Positions 6,398 to 13,455 of a stretch of DNA of 13,455 nt are shown here, one piece after another. Source of the stretch: JBCDCU01 sp039180865. GTDB taxonomy: Bacteria; Pseudomonadota; Alphaproteobacteria; Rhizobiales; JACESI01. Below the pieces are notes generated by a model, which saw nothing but the letters and a program-made list of their open reading frames with translations, was not told where the DNA came from and made no database searches. Where the stretch lies: assembly GCA_039180865.1 (NCBI GenBank), contig JBCDCZ010000108.1, forward strand, positions 1 to 13,455, given 5' to 3'. The position numbers and the translations under genes are program-made. Every line of letters begins with the position of its first letter. Within the stretch, counting starts at the first letter, position 1.

Positions 6398-8716
6398 TCA
6401 TAGCGGTGTTCCCGACACCCGCTCCGACCAACGGCCCTGGCTGATTTTGTTTATCGCAGCGACGCGGTAGACGTAAGACGAGGGATTCTTAACCTTGGTG
6501 TCGATGAATGTCGAGTTTGGCAGGGGACCGACCGATACCTCTGACCAACTCTTTCCCTCATCGCTGGATCTGTGGACGAGATACCCTTGGATTTCTGATC
6601 CTCCATCGCCCGGAGTGCGCCATGAAAGAACCAGCTCTCCTTGGCCTGCCACTATGCCAATCCCTTCAACCCTAGCGGGCGCATCATGGGCAAATAGGAG
6701 TGTTGCTTGATTGCCGACAAAAGGGATCGTCCAATCGATCAACTGTCCATTCAGATCGCGATCGAAGATTTGAGCTATATCGGGAAATCGCGCTTTCAAT
6801 CGGGAAATAAGATCCGACATGTCACGTCCCCTGGTGGTCAGGATGGGTGAACCCTGAGGCGGCGCGTAGTCGAGCCTGAACGCGTTTTCGACCACTTCAT
6901 CAAGGTCTTTTTCAACAACGGAATTGTCTCCGAAATCGGCAGCGACCTGGCTCCGAAGGATATTGGTGATCACATTGTAGTCGGTTGTAATCGGCGCGGG
7001 CTCAATTGCAGGAACATACCCTGCCCCATTCTTTCCGACATCAGTCGTGATTCCGTGCGCCACATTGTTAAAAGCAAACAAGGGTTCAATATTGAACTGA
7101 TCACTGAAGTTGATGGCTGTATTAACGTCCTCAACCGGTATCTGCGGCAACACAACATTGTTGTAGAAGAGCGATGGATCCTGTGGATTAGGTATTGGAT
7201 TTTTCTGTTGTACCTGGATACCCCGACCATCCCCGCTTCCGCTTTCTTCCCGCGGTGATACCGGAATCTGACAGAACGCTACGGTTATATTGGACGAGCG
7301 CTGGATTGCGAGATAACCCCGACAATTGTCGTACTTGTGGGCCCAGAACACGAAATGGTTGCTGTTCTCATACACATTGGTCTTGTTCGCGTGCGTATCG
7401 AGACCGCAATCGACCGCATAGTTGAACGCGCTCACCCCGTCATGCTGTCCGAAATAGCGATAAGCTGCATTGTTGGTTCTGATTGCCTTGCAATAGAGGT
7501 GACGCAAATTCGGTGATGAGCCCAGACCAGCGATATACATGCCGAAGCCGCCCTGTGCGCCTTCGACTTCACAGTGTTTCACTGTGAGATTAGTGACGCT
7601 GGCGAGGTAAAAACCACCATAACCCGCAGCGTCGACGGCAAAGGTGTTGGAGGCGCGGCAATGTTCGAGCTTAATGTCGTACTTCGGACCAGTCGGCGAA
7701 GATTGAGTTGCAAACCCAGTGCCCGCATCACCCCCGTCTCCAGCCTGTCCGAACGTTTCTATGCCTCGTATCGTGACGTAGCTGGCATCGGCAATGTCGA
7801 TACCAACCGAGCGCTGGGCATAGGTCATCGTCGCGTCCAGATCTTCGGGTGTTGTCGCTCTTGCCGGATAAACGTAAATGTTGACTGTGCCATCGCGGTT
7901 GTTGGTGAACGCGAACTGGCCTGGAGCGATTGCAGGCCCGATGTTTTCAAGGGAATACCGGTATAAGGCCCGCAGTGGACCCCGTCTGCCGGAGATCGCA
8001 ATTGTATCCGTTCCGTTGAATCCCGTGATCGGGACGACTTCGGTGGAGTTTCCGTGCGTATAATATCGCACGCTTGCTTCGAGCAATTGGTCAGTCGAAT
8101 ACCGGCGGAGGACGGGAGTGTGGGTGATCCGGTTAACATGACCCGCGTCATCGGTCTGAAATGTGATCCCGGCAGGATCGGGATAACCATGAAAGCTTTC
8201 CACCCATGAGATCCAGAAGAGATTGGAAGTGTTCGCTCGGTCTGTCGCCACGTTCAGGCGTGTGCCGGCCTCATGAGGATTCATTGCGAGAGGATTTTCT
8301 GCAGCGAATCTAAGCTTGGGGAACTTTGATATCTTGAAGCAATTTTTCCATTTCGGTCCGAGAAAGACACTGTCAACCTTTGTACAAGCACTCCATCCGG
8401 TGAGAGCACTCTGGCCGGTTATGACCGGGTGCTCAGCCGCATAGCGTTCAATGATAATGGGCGAACTAGGCGTTCCGAATATACCGGCGAGGCTCACCGC
8501 TTCTTCATAAGTCCCGCCCCGGATCTTGATCTTGTTGCCTGGTCTTGCGAGCGCAATAGCCGCCTGGATCGTCTTTTTGGCCGTCTTCGGACTGGTTCCA
8601 TCCCCGGTATCGTCGCCTCTTGCGGCGTCTACGTAGTAATCACCGCGAGTTCCAAGATCGATCGACGCATCCCAGCCGTAGTGAATGGGCGATTGGGAAA
8701 TTTCTTGCTCTGCCAT
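6398..8716 (-). CDS. Right-handed parallel beta-helix protein with C-terminal fibronectin type III domain
   Basis: A 772-residue protein. Residues 26-55 (DYYVDAARGDDTGDG, then KKTIQAAI) are the usual entry to a right-handed beta-helix of the pectate lyase/DUF1565 type, followed by GNKIKIRGGTY (60-70). Asn/Gly-rich strand-turn repeats run to about 600. Residues 680-772 form a fibronectin type III domain (ELVLSWRTPGDGGSEIQGY, and YVYRVAAINK). The N-terminus has no signal peptide or membrane helix and there are no RTX repeats, so Sec or classic type I export is not evident. That fits a phage tail-spike or fibre-like protein better than a secreted lyase, although carbohydrate binding or cleavage is plausible in either case. 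No catalytic residues can be assigned. The ATG at 8716 has only a weak Shine-Dalgarno. It shares the beta-helix architecture and strand with the larger protein upstream, and the pair may act together. Confidence 0.8.
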   Translation of the reverse strand: MAEQEISQSPIHYGWDASIDLGTRGDYYVDAARGDDTGDGTSPKTAKKTIQAAIALARPGNKIKIRGGTYEEAVSLAGIFGTPSSPIIIERYAAEHPVITGQSALTGWSACTKVDSVFLGPKWKNCFKISKFPKLRFAAENPLAMNPHEAGTRLNVATDRANTSNLFWISWVESFHGYPDPAGITFQTDDAGHVNRITHTPVLRRYSTDQLLEASVRYYTHGNSTEVVPITGFNGTDTIAISGRRGPLRALYRYSLENIGPAIAPGQFAFTNNRDGTVNIYVYPARATTPEDLDATMTYAQRSVGIDIADASYVTIRGIETFGQAGDGGDAGTGFATQSSPTGPKYDIKLEHCRASNTFAVDAAGYGGFYLASVTNLTVKHCEVEGAQGGFGMYIAGLGSSPNLRHLYCKAIRTNNAAYRYFGQHDGVSAFNYAVDCGLDTHANKTNVYENSNHFVFWAHKYDNCRGYLAIQRSSNITVAFCQIPVSPREESGSGDGRGIQVQQKNPIPNPQDPSLFYNNVVLPQIPVEDVNTAINFSDQFNIEPLFAFNNVAHGITTDVGKNGAGYVPAIEPAPITTDYNVITNILRSQVAADFGDNSVVEKDLDEVVENAFRLDYAPPQGSPILTTRGRDMSDLISRLKARFPDIAQIFDRDLNGQLIDWTIPFVGNQATLLFAHDAPARVEGIGIVAGQGELVLSWRTPGDGGSEIQGYLVHRSSDEGKSWSEVSVGPLPNSTFIDTKVKNPSSYVYRVAAINKISQGRWSERVSGTPL

Positions 8717-8796
8717 GGCATGACCCGCTTGGTAGAGAATTTTGGTGCGAGTTTAGGGCTCTTAAATGGGTTTATTCAAGGCTAACTCGACATATG

Positions 8797-8852
8797 CGCC
8801 CGGTCAGCCGGTGCACGCAACAGACAGCGACATCAGTGCGGTTTACCGGGCG
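8797..8852. repeat. 8-bp perfect inverted repeat with inner stem
   Basis: CGCCCGGT (8797-8804) and ACCGGGCG (8845-8852) are exact reverse complements with a 40-base loop. Inside, GCAC (8813-8816) can pair with GTGC (8836-8839). It could be part of the untranslated leader of the 772-residue gene or a protein-binding site. Confidence 0.4.
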
Positions 8853-8867
8853 TGGCTAAATAATGCT

Positions 8868-8927
8868 ATTGACCGGTTATTGTGGTGGCGCGAAAACGCC
8901 CGCATGTCTCAATAACCTGGTTTCAAT
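8868..8927 (-). terminator. Nested inverted repeat, possible terminator of the large beta-helix gene
   Basis: GGTTATTG (8875-8882) and CAATAACC (8910-8917) are exact reverse complements, flanked by ATTG (8868-8871) and CAAT (8924-8927). The loop contains GGCG (8887-8890) and CGCC (8897-8900). It lies about 90 bases past the stop of the large gene on the - strand. There is no clean T-tract after it, only an AT-rich stretch, so a terminator role is tentative. Confidence 0.4.
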
Positions 8928-9019
8928 GACGACGCGGGACCAACTTTTGGTGCCTCGAAAAATGCTATCAGGTTTCTTGGATTGTATGACGCTTCTTGAT
9001 TATTCAATGTCTTCGTTGA

Positions 9020-12000
9020 TCAGCTTGCTTCCTGCAGCGCGCCGACGACCGCGGTATCATCCGTTGGCATGATCCGTCCAAGCATATCGGTGGGATAGCA
9101 AAGTTCCTCCGCGGGAATTCGGACCAGCGCATTGGTCTGTCCTGGTGTGTAATCCCCATTTCCGCTCGGGTCGGTTTCCCCGGCATATTTCGGGTTGGCG
9201 AAATCGGTCTCAATCGGAGCTTCATTTGTGCCCCATTCTACGGTTGGTGGAAGCAGTTCGTACGTAAAACTGTTCCATGCTTCCACATTCTGGTCGCTGT
9301 CACCGGTCGGAAGCGTGTTGTAATGTGCGCCGACACCGAACCGCGTGGGCCAGTTACCGCTTAGGCTATTGTCGCCGTTTCCGTCTCCCTTATGGTTGAG
9401 TTCATGGAAGATGTTATTGCGAAGCGATATTTCACGTGTGGTATCGACCGTTGAAAGATCTTGATACGCCCAATTGTTTTTGGAGCCCACAAAAGTATTG
9501 TGCTGGATAACAGCGTTCTCGACGGTTCCTGTAGCACTGCTACCAAGTCCCAATGATGACAGCGTCCCTGAACCAAATGTTCCACCGAACCGCTCAAAGA
9601 CATTGCCGACAATTGCGATACCACGCTCCGTACTGGGCAGTTCACCAGAAAACGCAAAAACAAGGAATCCGTCTTCGATCGAACAGTGATTGTAGGCAAG
9701 GACCCGTCCGACCGGTTTCACCTGAGATGAGACGAGGAGAACCTCAGACATGGCTGCGTTTTTCAAACGCGAGCCGATGACTGAGAACGCCTTCAGATCC
9801 TTGTTCGAGGCGAACGAGAAATCACATCCAATAATCTTATGCGCGTAACCTGTATTTAAGAAGTTGAAAGGCGAATAGGCGATGTCAGCAGTCGATTGAC
9901 AATCATGAAACTCGACCCGTCCGGGGACATTAGCGATCACGCTCGGAGCGCCGTTTCCCGTGAAAACGACCCGCTCAAAAGCAACATCAAAGGTGGCATT
10001 CCCATCCCACAGGCGATTGTTTGTGTCGTAGTCAATCGTGATATCGCGCATGACAAAACCGGGGCGGAAATCATTTTCGGTCCCGCCCGGCGGCCGGAGG
10101 ATCGTGGTTGAACGGTTTGCCGGGTTCGCAGCCTCGATGATGAGCGGGATGTCGCCGTTGAAAGCGTGGTTGACGTTTCCGCCGTAGCCTCCATGGGTGC
10201 CAGCTTCAAGTCTTACAATACAGCCGGAAAGCCCCGGCTCAGGGTTTGCGGCTGTCAGGTCGTCAATAGCCCCTTTTATGGTCGCATAGGGCGCCGCTTG
10301 GGCGGTTGAAGCATTTGTGCTCGTGACTCCGGTCCCATTGCTGCCCGACACAGCATCGACATAGGCAAAGAGTTTCGAATATGAACCGGCGCGATCATTC
10401 CAGACGCGCAATGTCGTGAGGTTCGGTGAAGGGTAGGTATTGGCGTCCACGGAGATTTGAAACGGGGTGCCTACCCACGGATAAACTATCGCATCGATTG
10501 TTACCGCGCCTTCATTCAGCGTCGATAGGTCGATATCCGTTGCATAATGCGGAACTGTGAAGCCGGATGCGCTATAGGCGATGTTTGATAGCGTTGTAAT
10601 ATCAGATTGCACTGTGTTTGCGCCATCGTTTGCGACGAAGCGGACGCCCGCGACCGGAAGCCCGTTTCTCGCGTGCATGTGAGCCACGAACAAACGAACA
10701 GTGTAGGTCGAGCTTTCCGCCCGTTCTCTGTCCCGGTTCAACCATTGAGCAATCGGCTTTGGAGCGATTCGGAGCGAATTGTTGGTGACACCTGCAATCG
10801 TATCCGTTGAATAGACGTAGTCCTGCAAGGCGATGCCGTCAGACGTGAGCGTGGCCTCACCGGGGGTACGGGTCCGCTGTGTGATCAAGAGTTGATCATC
10901 TACTGTGGTCGCCGATGCAACACTGTCGAAGCCTTGACGTGTAACAACAGCATATTTCGGATCGCCAGTCGGGTCGAATTGCGCGGGGATGTTTGAGTAG
11001 AGTCCGCGCCAGCCGTCCGCGTTGATATAAGAGAGGTTTTTATCAGTCGCAATTGGGGCTGTAATGTAAGAAAGCGCCGCCAATTCAGCGTCTGATAAAG
11101 CACCCGGATAGCGGATGAATTTATGAAAAGCCTGCAATCCGGCTGCAGAAAGCGAAGAGATGCTGCGGCCAAACGCGAAGGTATCGTAGTCCGCGACTTC
11201 GGCGACAGACGCATCTGAAACCGCGTCCTGGCCATTTATGGAAATCCCACCTGCATTGATCCCGATACGCAACGCGATACGGTTTCTTTCTCCGATCACG
11301 ACGCCGGGATTGTTGATACGGTTGAGAAGCGGACCGTTGGCAATACGAAGCTGAAAGTCAATCAAATCATCTGTGTCGCTAAACACGTCAATCCTGTTTT
11401 GCGCGCCGATCACGCTGTCAACTGCCTGAAGAATATAAGCGACGCTTCCTGCGTCATCAGCAGACGGTGTGTATTCCAAGATCCACGTTTCATCGCCACC
11501 CATTTCCGCAATGGCTGCCGGTGTCAAAAACGAATGAAGCTCCAATTGACCGGTTGTCAAAAGATTATTTGGGCTCGCCTCTTCGAGCGTCGCGCCTGCG
11601 GCGTAAAGGCCGCTATCGGCATCCAAAACAAGCGTCGGTGCTGTACCGGAGATCGGCGCATTATAGACCGTGAGATCGGCACCGGTCGCACCTGTCGTGA
11701 ATCTGGAAGACGTCGCCACATTGGAAAACGTGCCGGTCGTATCGAGCCAAGCGAAATGCGCAAAGAAGGTTACATCCTGTGGCAGGCCCGAGCCTGAGAA
11801 AGCGACCGTCCCAGCCCCATCAATCCACACGCCACCTTCCATGGCTGCCGGCGCGTCGACGTGGTTAACGCCCGCCAAGATTTGTTGAGCGGAGGGTTGC
11901 GTCGCCTCGGTCGTCAGAACCATGCCGAGACGCCCGCCTGCCTTGTTCGTATCGACAGATACGTTGTAACCGGAGCTGCCGTTAACCTCGGCCGTCGCGT

Positions 12001-12676
12001 TTGAAATGACCGGTGCGGCCGATCGCGGATCGGAATAGACGTCGCTCGCGTAGACGTATGCGCCGATCAGTGCACCAATGTCAGGATCGGCATCGGTCAG
12101 AACACCCTGCGGCACCCAAGCCGCGCGTGCGTCATATGATTTAAGCGGGTCGCTTGCCGGATTGGCAAACAAGGGCTGATAGACTGCGAGACGCGAAGAC
12201 GGTGCCTTGCCCTCCATCAGATAGGTCTCGAAAGCCCTTGCCCACTTTTCCTGTTGCGAAACCGTGAAGCCCTCGCCCGGTTGCGATCCGAGAAAATCAT
12301 GGATTGCCGCCATGTCGGTCTGAATATCCCTTGGCGCGCCACCCGATGCGGCAATTTCCTGGAAAACTTCAAGGAAGAAATGGCCGGATTCGTGCAAGAA
12401 GGTTGAACGGTCCGCTTTTTCCATCAGCGTGATCACCGTTTCACCGTCTTTCAGAGTCCCGCGCGGAAATTCAATCATGCCACGCGCATCCTGGAAGATG
12501 GGCGTTTGCTTGAATGCTTCCAGGAGATCTCCTACTTTCAAATGAGCCGGGACAGGCCGTGACGATTGTTCGCGTGGAGATCCTCCGCTGTCGGCTGAAG
12601 AGGAATCGGGTAAAGGCCGCGTCGACGGGACGCCGTGCGCGGAGGTGTTACTGCCCGGTTCTCCTTCGCTCGCCAC
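9020..12676 (-). CDS. Chimeric polyvalent-type protein: zincin metallopeptidase, LamG-like and beta-helix regions
   Basis: From the first possible start after the upstream stop (GTG 12676) the product has 1218 residues. Residues 1-43 are a Ser/Pro-rich linker repeat. About 48-165 is a metallopeptidase domain: ADRSTFLHESGHFFLEVF with the zinc motif HESGH at 95-99, and KWARAFETYLMEGKAPS (144-160), whose Glu150 may be the third ligand. This pairing is characteristic of zincins in phage and conjugative-element polyvalent proteins. The domain breaks off around 165-185 and passes into unrelated beta-rich sequence, a LamG-like region (about 375-550, ending in YPGALSDAELAALS), and a beta-helix from about 770 (AYVDAVSGSNGTG) to the C-terminus (DMLGRIMPTDDTAVVGALQ). 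There is no signal peptide. GTG 12676 has no Shine-Dalgarno, and the frame stays open to 12910, so this is probably the downstream part of a larger protein cut by the TAG at 12911-12913. Confidence 0.7.
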   Translation of the reverse strand: MASEGEPGSNTSAHGVPSTRPLPDSSSADSGGSPREQSSRPVPAHLKVGDLLEAFKQTPIFQDARGMIEFPRGTLKDGETVITLMEKADRSTFLHESGHFFLEVFQEIAASGGAPRDIQTDMAAIHDFLGSQPGEGFTVSQQEKWARAFETYLMEGKAPSSRLAVYQPLFANPASDPLKSYDARAAWVPQGVLTDADPDIGALIGAYVYASDVYSDPRSAAPVISNATAEVNGSSGYNVSVDTNKAGGRLGMVLTTEATQPSAQQILAGVNHVDAPAAMEGGVWIDGAGTVAFSGSGLPQDVTFFAHFAWLDTTGTFSNVATSSRFTTGATGADLTVYNAPISGTAPTLVLDADSGLYAAGATLEEASPNNLLTTGQLELHSFLTPAAIAEMGGDETWILEYTPSADDAGSVAYILQAVDSVIGAQNRIDVFSDTDDLIDFQLRIANGPLLNRINNPGVVIGERNRIALRIGINAGGISINGQDAVSDASVAEVADYDTFAFGRSISSLSAAGLQAFHKFIRYPGALSDAELAALSYITAPIATDKNLSYINADGWRGLYSNIPAQFDPTGDPKYAVVTRQGFDSVASATTVDDQLLITQRTRTPGEATLTSDGIALQDYVYSTDTIAGVTNNSLRIAPKPIAQWLNRDRERAESSTYTVRLFVAHMHARNGLPVAGVRFVANDGANTVQSDITTLSNIAYSASGFTVPHYATDIDLSTLNEGAVTIDAIVYPWVGTPFQISVDANTYPSPNLTTLRVWNDRAGSYSKLFAYVDAVSGSNGTGVTSTNASTAQAAPYATIKGAIDDLTAANPEPGLSGCIVRLEAGTHGGYGGNVNHAFNGDIPLIIEAANPANRSTTILRPPGGTENDFRPGFVMRDITIDYDTNNRLWDGNATFDVAFERVVFTGNGAPSVIANVPGRVEFHDCQSTADIAYSPFNFLNTGYAHKIIGCDFSFASNKDLKAFSVIGSRLKNAAMSEVLLVSSQVKPVGRVLAYNHCSIEDGFLVFAFSGELPSTERGIAIVGNVFERFGGTFGSGTLSSLGLGSSATGTVENAVIQHNTFVGSKNNWAYQDLSTVDTTREISLRNNIFHELNHKGDGNGDNSLSGNWPTRFGVGAHYNTLPTGDSDQNVEAWNSFTYELLPPTVEWGTNEAPIETDFANPKYAGETDPSGNGDYTPGQTNALVRIPAEELCYPTDMLGRIMPTDDTAVVGALQEAS

Positions 12677-13186
12677 TTTGTTCTTGAATTGTTCTGCCTG
12701 ATTTGCTACCGATTCATCTGTAGGTGATGCACGTGACGACGATGCGGGTGAAGGCGTGCCTTCCCCACCTGCTGGAGAGAGGTCAGGTATAGGCTGTTTT
12801 GCCGGGACGCCCGCGACGGAATCACTGCCTGGCTTGCCTCCACCCCTCTGTTTGTTCTTGAATTGTTCTTCTGTTCCTGTTATGTCATTTGCTGTAGGGA
12901 CAGCGCGTGACTACGACGCACGCGAGGTTTGATCCTTGCTACCTGCTGAACGAAGGTCGGGTAAAGGCCGCTCTGGGGGGACGCCCGCTGCGGAGATGCT
13001 ACTGCCCGGCCCGACTTCAGGGTCTAATTTGTTCTTGATACGTTCTCTATGGTCTGCTACTTGTTTCTCTGTAGGGACAGCACGTGACGACGACGCATGC
13101 GAGGTTTGGTCCTCGCTACCTGCTGAAGAAGGATCGGGTAAAGGCCGCAATGCCGGGACGCCCGCGGTGGAGATGCTACTGCCCGG
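12550..13186 (-). repeat. Four tandem copies of a 174-177 bp repeat coding for Ser/Pro-rich linker
   Basis: Units begin (in - strand order) at 13186, 13009, 12832 and 12658, giving spacings of 177, 177 and 174 bases, all multiples of three. Each codes for a 58-59-residue unit whose core resembles PGSSISAAGVP, RPLPD, SSAGS, ASSSRAVPT and, before the next unit, EQFKNK. The last copy is shorter and runs into the metallopeptidase domain. Similarity is clear at DNA level (for example GGGTAAAGGCCGC recurs), so the array arose by duplication and could expand or shrink by recombination. Low-complexity Ser/Pro composition suggests a flexible spacer between domains. Confidence 0.8.
12911..12913 (-). 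other. In-frame TAG splitting one long reading frame
   Basis: The codon at 12913-12911 is TAG. The frames before it (12914-13455) and after it (9020-12910) are the same, with no other stop between 13455 and 9022. At the matching place the other repeats read GCG-TCG-TCG-TCA or similar (Ala-Ser-Ser-Ser-Arg); here it reads GCG-TCG-TAG-TCA. One C-to-A change therefore explains the stop. Every other gene whose end lies in this window stops at TAA or TGA. Confidence 0.85.
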
Positions 13187-13455
13187 TTCGACTTCAAATC
13201 CATCTAATTGATAGAAGATGTGGTCGCCTGAACCACTTATCCGGTATTTGAGTTCTATAGCATATAGATTGCCGTCAATACGAAGAGCAGCTACCGCATA
13301 CGCGAACGATAGGTCGCGCCTTCCCTTTACGTCGTCCAATCTTCCATAGATCCGGGCGCTCCCAATGACTTCAGGAAGGTGTCTGAGTACAACGGCTTTG
13401 AGTGGATTGCCGCGGTTCGACGAGAAAGCCTTTCTCGCTTTGCTGCTTAAACGAA
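12911..13455 (-). CDS. Upstream part of the split polyvalent-type protein (5' end outside window)
   Basis: The - strand frame is open from the window edge to the TAG at 12911-12913, about 180 residues. The first 90 or so form a compact domain: a basic stretch (SSKARKAFSSNRGNPLKAVV), then LRHLPEVIGSARIYGR, then strands FAYAVAALRIDGNLYAIELKYRI and HIFYQLDGFEVE. This order (helix, dGxLY-strand, K-strand, Y-L-x-G strand) resembles the small nuclease-like domains (PBECR/MuF-C type) common in phage polyvalent proteins; I hold this as a likeness, not an assignment. Then follow repeat units A and most of B. A TTG at 13339 could be an internal start, but the frame upstream of it also codes sensibly, so the true start is probably beyond 13455. 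With the 9020-12676 segment it would make a protein of at least 1,478 residues in this window alone. Confidence 0.65.
   Translation of the reverse strand, partial: RLSSKARKAFSSNRGNPLKAVVLRHLPEVIGSARIYGRLDDVKGRRDLSFAYAVAALRIDGNLYAIELKYRISGSGDHIFYQLDGFEVEPGSSISTAGVPALRPLPDPSSAGSEDQTSHASSSRAVPTEKQVADHRERIKNKLDPEVGPGSSISAAGVPPERPLPDLRSAGSKDQTSRAS

Larger units (their letters stand above)
8717..9019. other. 303-base gap between the two beta-helix genes, structured
   Basis: No coding region is supported. The gap holds two inverted repeats, listed separately (8797-8852 and 8868-8927). Read on the - strand, TTGAAT and TAAACT separated by 18 bases (plus about 8746-8775) could be a weak promoter for the 772-residue protein; this is only a visual match. 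Confidence 0.4.

Noticed and set aside
12911..12913. TAG recoded as an amino acid genome-wide
   Set aside because: TAG is not used as a stop in the other genes here, but the sample is far too small, and a single nonsense mutation explains the data.
12550..13186. CRISPR array or mobile-element terminal repeats
   Set aside because: Unit length, codon phasing and lack of unique spacers show a coding tandem repeat; no transposase or integrase is seen.

Overview
The window looks like chromosomal DNA of an alphaproteobacterium, moderately GC-rich, that meets a phage-like accessory block on its right side. The alphaproteobacterial reading rests on the arginine-rich DUF1127 protein, the type of chemoreceptor and the general codon usage. 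I cannot name a genus. No rRNA, tRNA, CRISPR array, transposase or integrase is visible.

Left part (1-3944, + strand). After the tail of an unidentified upstream gene (1-129) comes a probable redox or detoxification operon: an OsmC-like protein (257-823), a DUF1127 protein (991-1299), a two-Rossmann flavin monooxygenase-like enzyme (1296-2540, sharing an ATGA with the DUF1127 gene), a second and divergent OsmC-like protein (2564-3088), and a SAM-dependent class I methyltransferase (3108-3944). Spacing from DUF1127 onward is tight (a 4-base overlap, then 23 and 19 bases), and both OsmC-like proteins and the methyltransferase have good Shine-Dalgarno sequences. Both OsmC-like proteins lack the C-terminal cysteine of classical Ohr/OsmC peroxidases. 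The joint function is inferred, not shown: oxygenation, thiol chemistry and methylation of a small reactive compound is one reading.

Middle (3945-6397). A large inverted repeat separates the operon from a convergent methyl-accepting chemotaxis protein (4107-6107, - strand) with a long periplasmic helical sensor domain, HAMP and signalling domain. Upstream of it, 6108-6397 holds no gene I can support.

Right part (6398-13455, - strand). There are two large right-handed parallel beta-helix proteins. The 772-residue one (6398-8716) ends in a fibronectin type III domain. The other (9020-12676) is a chimera: a zincin metallopeptidase domain of the kind found in phage 'polyvalent' proteins (HESGH), then beta-rich and LamG-like regions, then a beta-helix. 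Its frame is open upstream through four tandem 58-59-residue Ser/Pro-rich repeats and onward past the window edge, broken only by one in-frame TAG at 12911-12913. Comparison with the sister repeats says this was a TCG serine codon. The segment thus looks like a giant phage or mobile-element polyvalent protein split by a nonsense mutation (or read through), with a tail-spike-like partner downstream. The 303-base gap between the two beta-helix genes carries two nested inverted repeats.
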